From CAYMDD01 sp964409675 (lineage in GTDB: Bacteria > Pseudomonadota > Alphaproteobacteria > Rickettsiales > SXRF01), in assembly GCA_964409675.1 (NCBI GenBank), contig CAYPEF010000121.1, positions 1 through 6,234 on the forward strand: a stretch of 6,234 nt of DNA, read 5' to 3'. A program made the translations under genes and the position numbers. Of the stretch, positions 4,292-6,234 are shown piece after piece. Within the stretch, counting starts at the first letter, position 1; every line of letters begins with the position of its first letter. The notes below the pieces were generated by a model. The model made no database searches, was not told the origin of the DNA, and saw nothing but the letters and a program-made list of their open reading frames with translations.

Positions 4292-6234
4292 ATGGCCGAT
4301 TTATTCGTATCGAAAACCACCAAAACCGCCAAGGAATCCTACACCGCTGAGGACATTGAAGTCCTCGAAGGGCTGGAGCCGGTGCGCAAGCGGCCCGGCA
4401 TGTATATCGGCGGCACGGATGAGAACGCGCTGCACCATCTGGTGCATGAGATTTTCGACAATTCGATGGACGAGGCGGTGGCGGGGCATGCCAGCCGCAT
4501 TGAAATTGACCTGCAGGAGAATAACCTGATTACTATCCGCGACAATGGCCGCGGCATTCCGATTGACCCGCATCCCAAATACCCCAAGAAATCGGCGCTG
4601 GAGGTGATTCTCACCATGCTGCATTCGGGCGGCAAGTTTTCAGGCAAATCCTATGAAACGTCGGGCGGGTTGCACGGCGTGGGCATTTCGGTGGTGAATG
4701 CGCTGGCCGATCATCTGGAGGTGGAGGTGGTGCGCAATAAAACCCTCTACCGGCAGACCTATTCGCAAGGCCACCCTACCAGCAAGCTCAAGGAAGCGGG
4801 CGCGGCCAGCAACCGGCGCGGCACCTCCGTCACCTTCCACCCGGACCCGGAGATTTTCGGCGCGAAGCTGAAATTCAGGCCGGAGCGGCTATATAAATTC
4901 GCGCGCTCGAAGGCATATCTCTACCGAGGTGTGGAGATTCGCTGGAACTGCGCGCCGTCGCTGCTGCCGGAAGACAGCACCATCCCAGCGCAGGATACCA
5001 TCCATTTTCCCGGAGGCTTACGCGATTTCCTGAACCTTCAGCTGGAGGGGCGCGAAACCGTCACTGCCGAGCCATTCACCGGCGAGGCGGAGCTGGCCGA
5101 GGGCAAGGGGCGCATTGAATGGGCAGTGGCATGGCCCACCGATGAAGAACCTTACGTCAGCACTTATTGTAATACGGTGCCGACGCCCGAGGGCGGCACG
5201 CATGAATCTGGCATGCGCTCAGCGTTAACAAAAGGATTAAAATCCTACGGCGAGCTGCTGAATAATAAAAAAATCAACCAGGCGATGGGCGAGGATATGC
5301 TCGGCGGGGCGGTGATGATCCTGTCGCTGTTCCTGCGCGACCCGCAGTTCCAGGGCCAGACCAAGGGCAAGCTGGTGAGCCAGGAAGCCACGCGGCTGGT
5401 GGAAAACGCCATGCGCGACCATTTCGACCACTGGCTCCCGCGTGACGCCGAATCGAGCAATAAGCTGCTCGCCTACGTGATCGAGCGCGCCGAGGAGCGC
5501 ATGCGGCGCAAGCAGGAAAAGGAAGTGGGCCGCAAGGCGGTAACGCAGAAGCTGCGCCTGCCCGGCAAGCTCGCCGACTGCACGCGCAGCGCCCAGAAAG
5601 GCACCGAGCTGTTCATCGTGGAAGGCGACTCGGCGGGCGGCTCGGCCAAGCAGGCGCGCGACCGCGAGAGCCAGGCGGTGCTGCCCTTGCGCGGTAAAAT
5701 CCTCAACGTGGCCAGCGCCACGCTGGATAAGATCAAGGCGAATCAGGAACTCTCCGATCTGGTGCTGGCGCTGGGATGCGGCTCCGGCAAGCATTTCCAG
5801 CCGGACCAGCTTAGATACGAAAAAATCGTCATCATGACCGACGCCGACGTGGACGGGGCGCATATCGCTTCGCTCTTAATGACCTTCTTCTACCAGGAAA
5901 TGCCGGAGCTGATCACGCGCGGGCATCTCTATATCGCCCAGCCACCGCTCTACCGCATTACCCAAGGCACGCAAACCCATTACGCGCAGGATGACCGCGA
6001 CAAGGAGCGGCTGATCAAGCAACTGGAGAAAAAACCCGGCAAGCTGGAAATCGGGCGCTTCAAAGGCTTAGGGGAAATGACCCCCTCGCAGCTGAAAGAA
6101 ACCACCATGCAGGGCGAAGGCAGAACCTTGCTCAAAGTGCAGATCGTGGATTCCGAAACCGGCCCCACCGCTGAGCGCGTGGAACAGCTGATGGGAAGAA
6201 AGCCGGAACACCGGTTTGCGTTTATTCAGGAGAA
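4292..6234 (+). CDS. parE: DNA topoisomerase IV subunit B (ParE), 3' end cut by the window
   Basis: ParE is the ATPase subunit of topoisomerase IV, which with ParC unlinks daughter chromosomes and relaxes supercoils. 647 codons are visible. LEPVRKRPGMYIG (28-40) opens the GHKL ATPase domain. EIFDNSMDEAVAG (53-65) carries the catalytic Glu53 and Mg-binding Asn57, RDNGRGIP (83-90) contains Asp84, and SGGLHGVGISVVNAL (124-138) is the ATP lid. The Toprim domain has EGDSAGGSAKQARDR from Glu444, PLRGKILNV (465-473) and MTDADVDGAHIASLL with Asp517, 519 and 521. KGLGEMTPSQLKETTM begins at 591. ParE rather than GyrB is indicated by LEPVRKR, GAHIASLLMTFFY and the MTPSQL motif. The visible end, MGRKPEHRFAFIQEN, is close to the usual C-terminus, so only about a dozen residues are missing. 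An in-frame TAG at 4286-4288 makes the ATG at 4292 the first possible ATG; it has no clear Shine-Dalgarno sequence. Confidence 0.95.
   Translation, partial: MADLFVSKTTKTAKESYTAEDIEVLEGLEPVRKRPGMYIGGTDENALHHLVHEIFDNSMDEAVAGHASRIEIDLQENNLITIRDNGRGIPIDPHPKYPKKSALEVILTMLHSGGKFSGKSYETSGGLHGVGISVVNALADHLEVEVVRNKTLYRQTYSQGHPTSKLKEAGAASNRRGTSVTFHPDPEIFGAKLKFRPERLYKFARSKAYLYRGVEIRWNCAPSLLPEDSTIPAQDTIHFPGGLRDFLNLQLEGRETVTAEPFTGEAELAEGKGRIEWAVAWPTDEEPYVSTYCNTVPTPEGGTHESGMRSALTKGLKSYGELLNNKKINQAMGEDMLGGAVMILSLFLRDPQFQGQTKGKLVSQEATRLVENAMRDHFDHWLPRDAESSNKLLAYVIERAEERMRRKQEKEVGRKAVTQKLRLPGKLADCTRSAQKGTELFIVEGDSAGGSAKQARDRESQAVLPLRGKILNVASATLDKIKANQELSDLVLALGCGSGKHFQPDQLRYEKIVIMTDADVDGAHIASLLMTFFYQEMPELITRGHLYIAQPPLYRITQGTQTHYAQDDRDKERLIKQLEKKPGKLEIGRFKGLGEMTPSQLKETTMQGEGRTLLKVQIVDSETGPTAERVEQLMGRKPEHRFAFIQE

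Noticed and set aside
4275..4529. Plus-strand ORF of 84 codons overlapping the start of parE
   Set aside because: It covers the parE ATPase start in a different frame and has no sensible protein features; ParE in the other frame is unambiguous.
5237..5863. Minus-strand ORF of 208 codons opposite parE
   Set aside because: It is antisense to the conserved Toprim region of ParE; the reading frame stays open because of the GC-rich codon pattern of parE.
4292..6234. Assignment as gyrase subunit B instead of ParE
   Set aside because: LEPVRKR, GAHIASLLMTFFY and the MTPSQLKETTM ending are the ParE forms; GyrB normally has LDAVRKR, GSHIRTLL and a different C-terminal wording.

Overview
The window most likely comes from an alphaproteobacterium. 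This rests mainly on the wording of its topoisomerase IV subunit B (ParE), and on a type IV pilin-like protein of a kind I associate with that class; no rRNA or other strong marker is present, so the placement is an inference. Base composition is mosaic. parE, the glycosyltransferase gene and the sensor gene are GC-rich. The pilin gene, the centre of the window and a 157-residue orphan gene are clearly AT-rich.

Left part, all on the minus strand (1-3304). The window opens inside the 5' end of a short-chain dehydrogenase/reductase gene with a plausible promoter. Next comes a lone type IV pilin-like gene with six cysteines and no assembly genes in view. Upstream of it is a tight two-gene unit: a membrane sensor protein (two membrane segments, a dCache-type extracytoplasmic domain, HAMP and a coiled coil) that stops before any output domain, then, 8 bases later, a family 2 glycosyltransferase. 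Together these look like cell-surface functions, though nothing shows that they share one process.

Centre (3305-3742), the AT-rich divergent region. It holds a perfect 7+7 bp inverted repeat resembling a Crp/Fnr-type operator, a 19-codon ORF with a good Shine-Dalgarno sequence, and a 39-bp degenerate copy of the parE segment for LEPVRKRPGMYIG.

Right part, plus strand (3743-6234). An AT-rich orphan gene of 157 codons is followed by parE, complete at its 5' end and cut by the window end just short of its stop. The order parE relic, orphan gene, intact parE suggests that DNA was inserted at, or rearranged around, the 5' end of parE and left a decaying duplicate upstream. This is the most unusual structure in the window. 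Short, mutually exclusive inverted repeats between the orphan gene and parE may affect parE translation, but they are weak.
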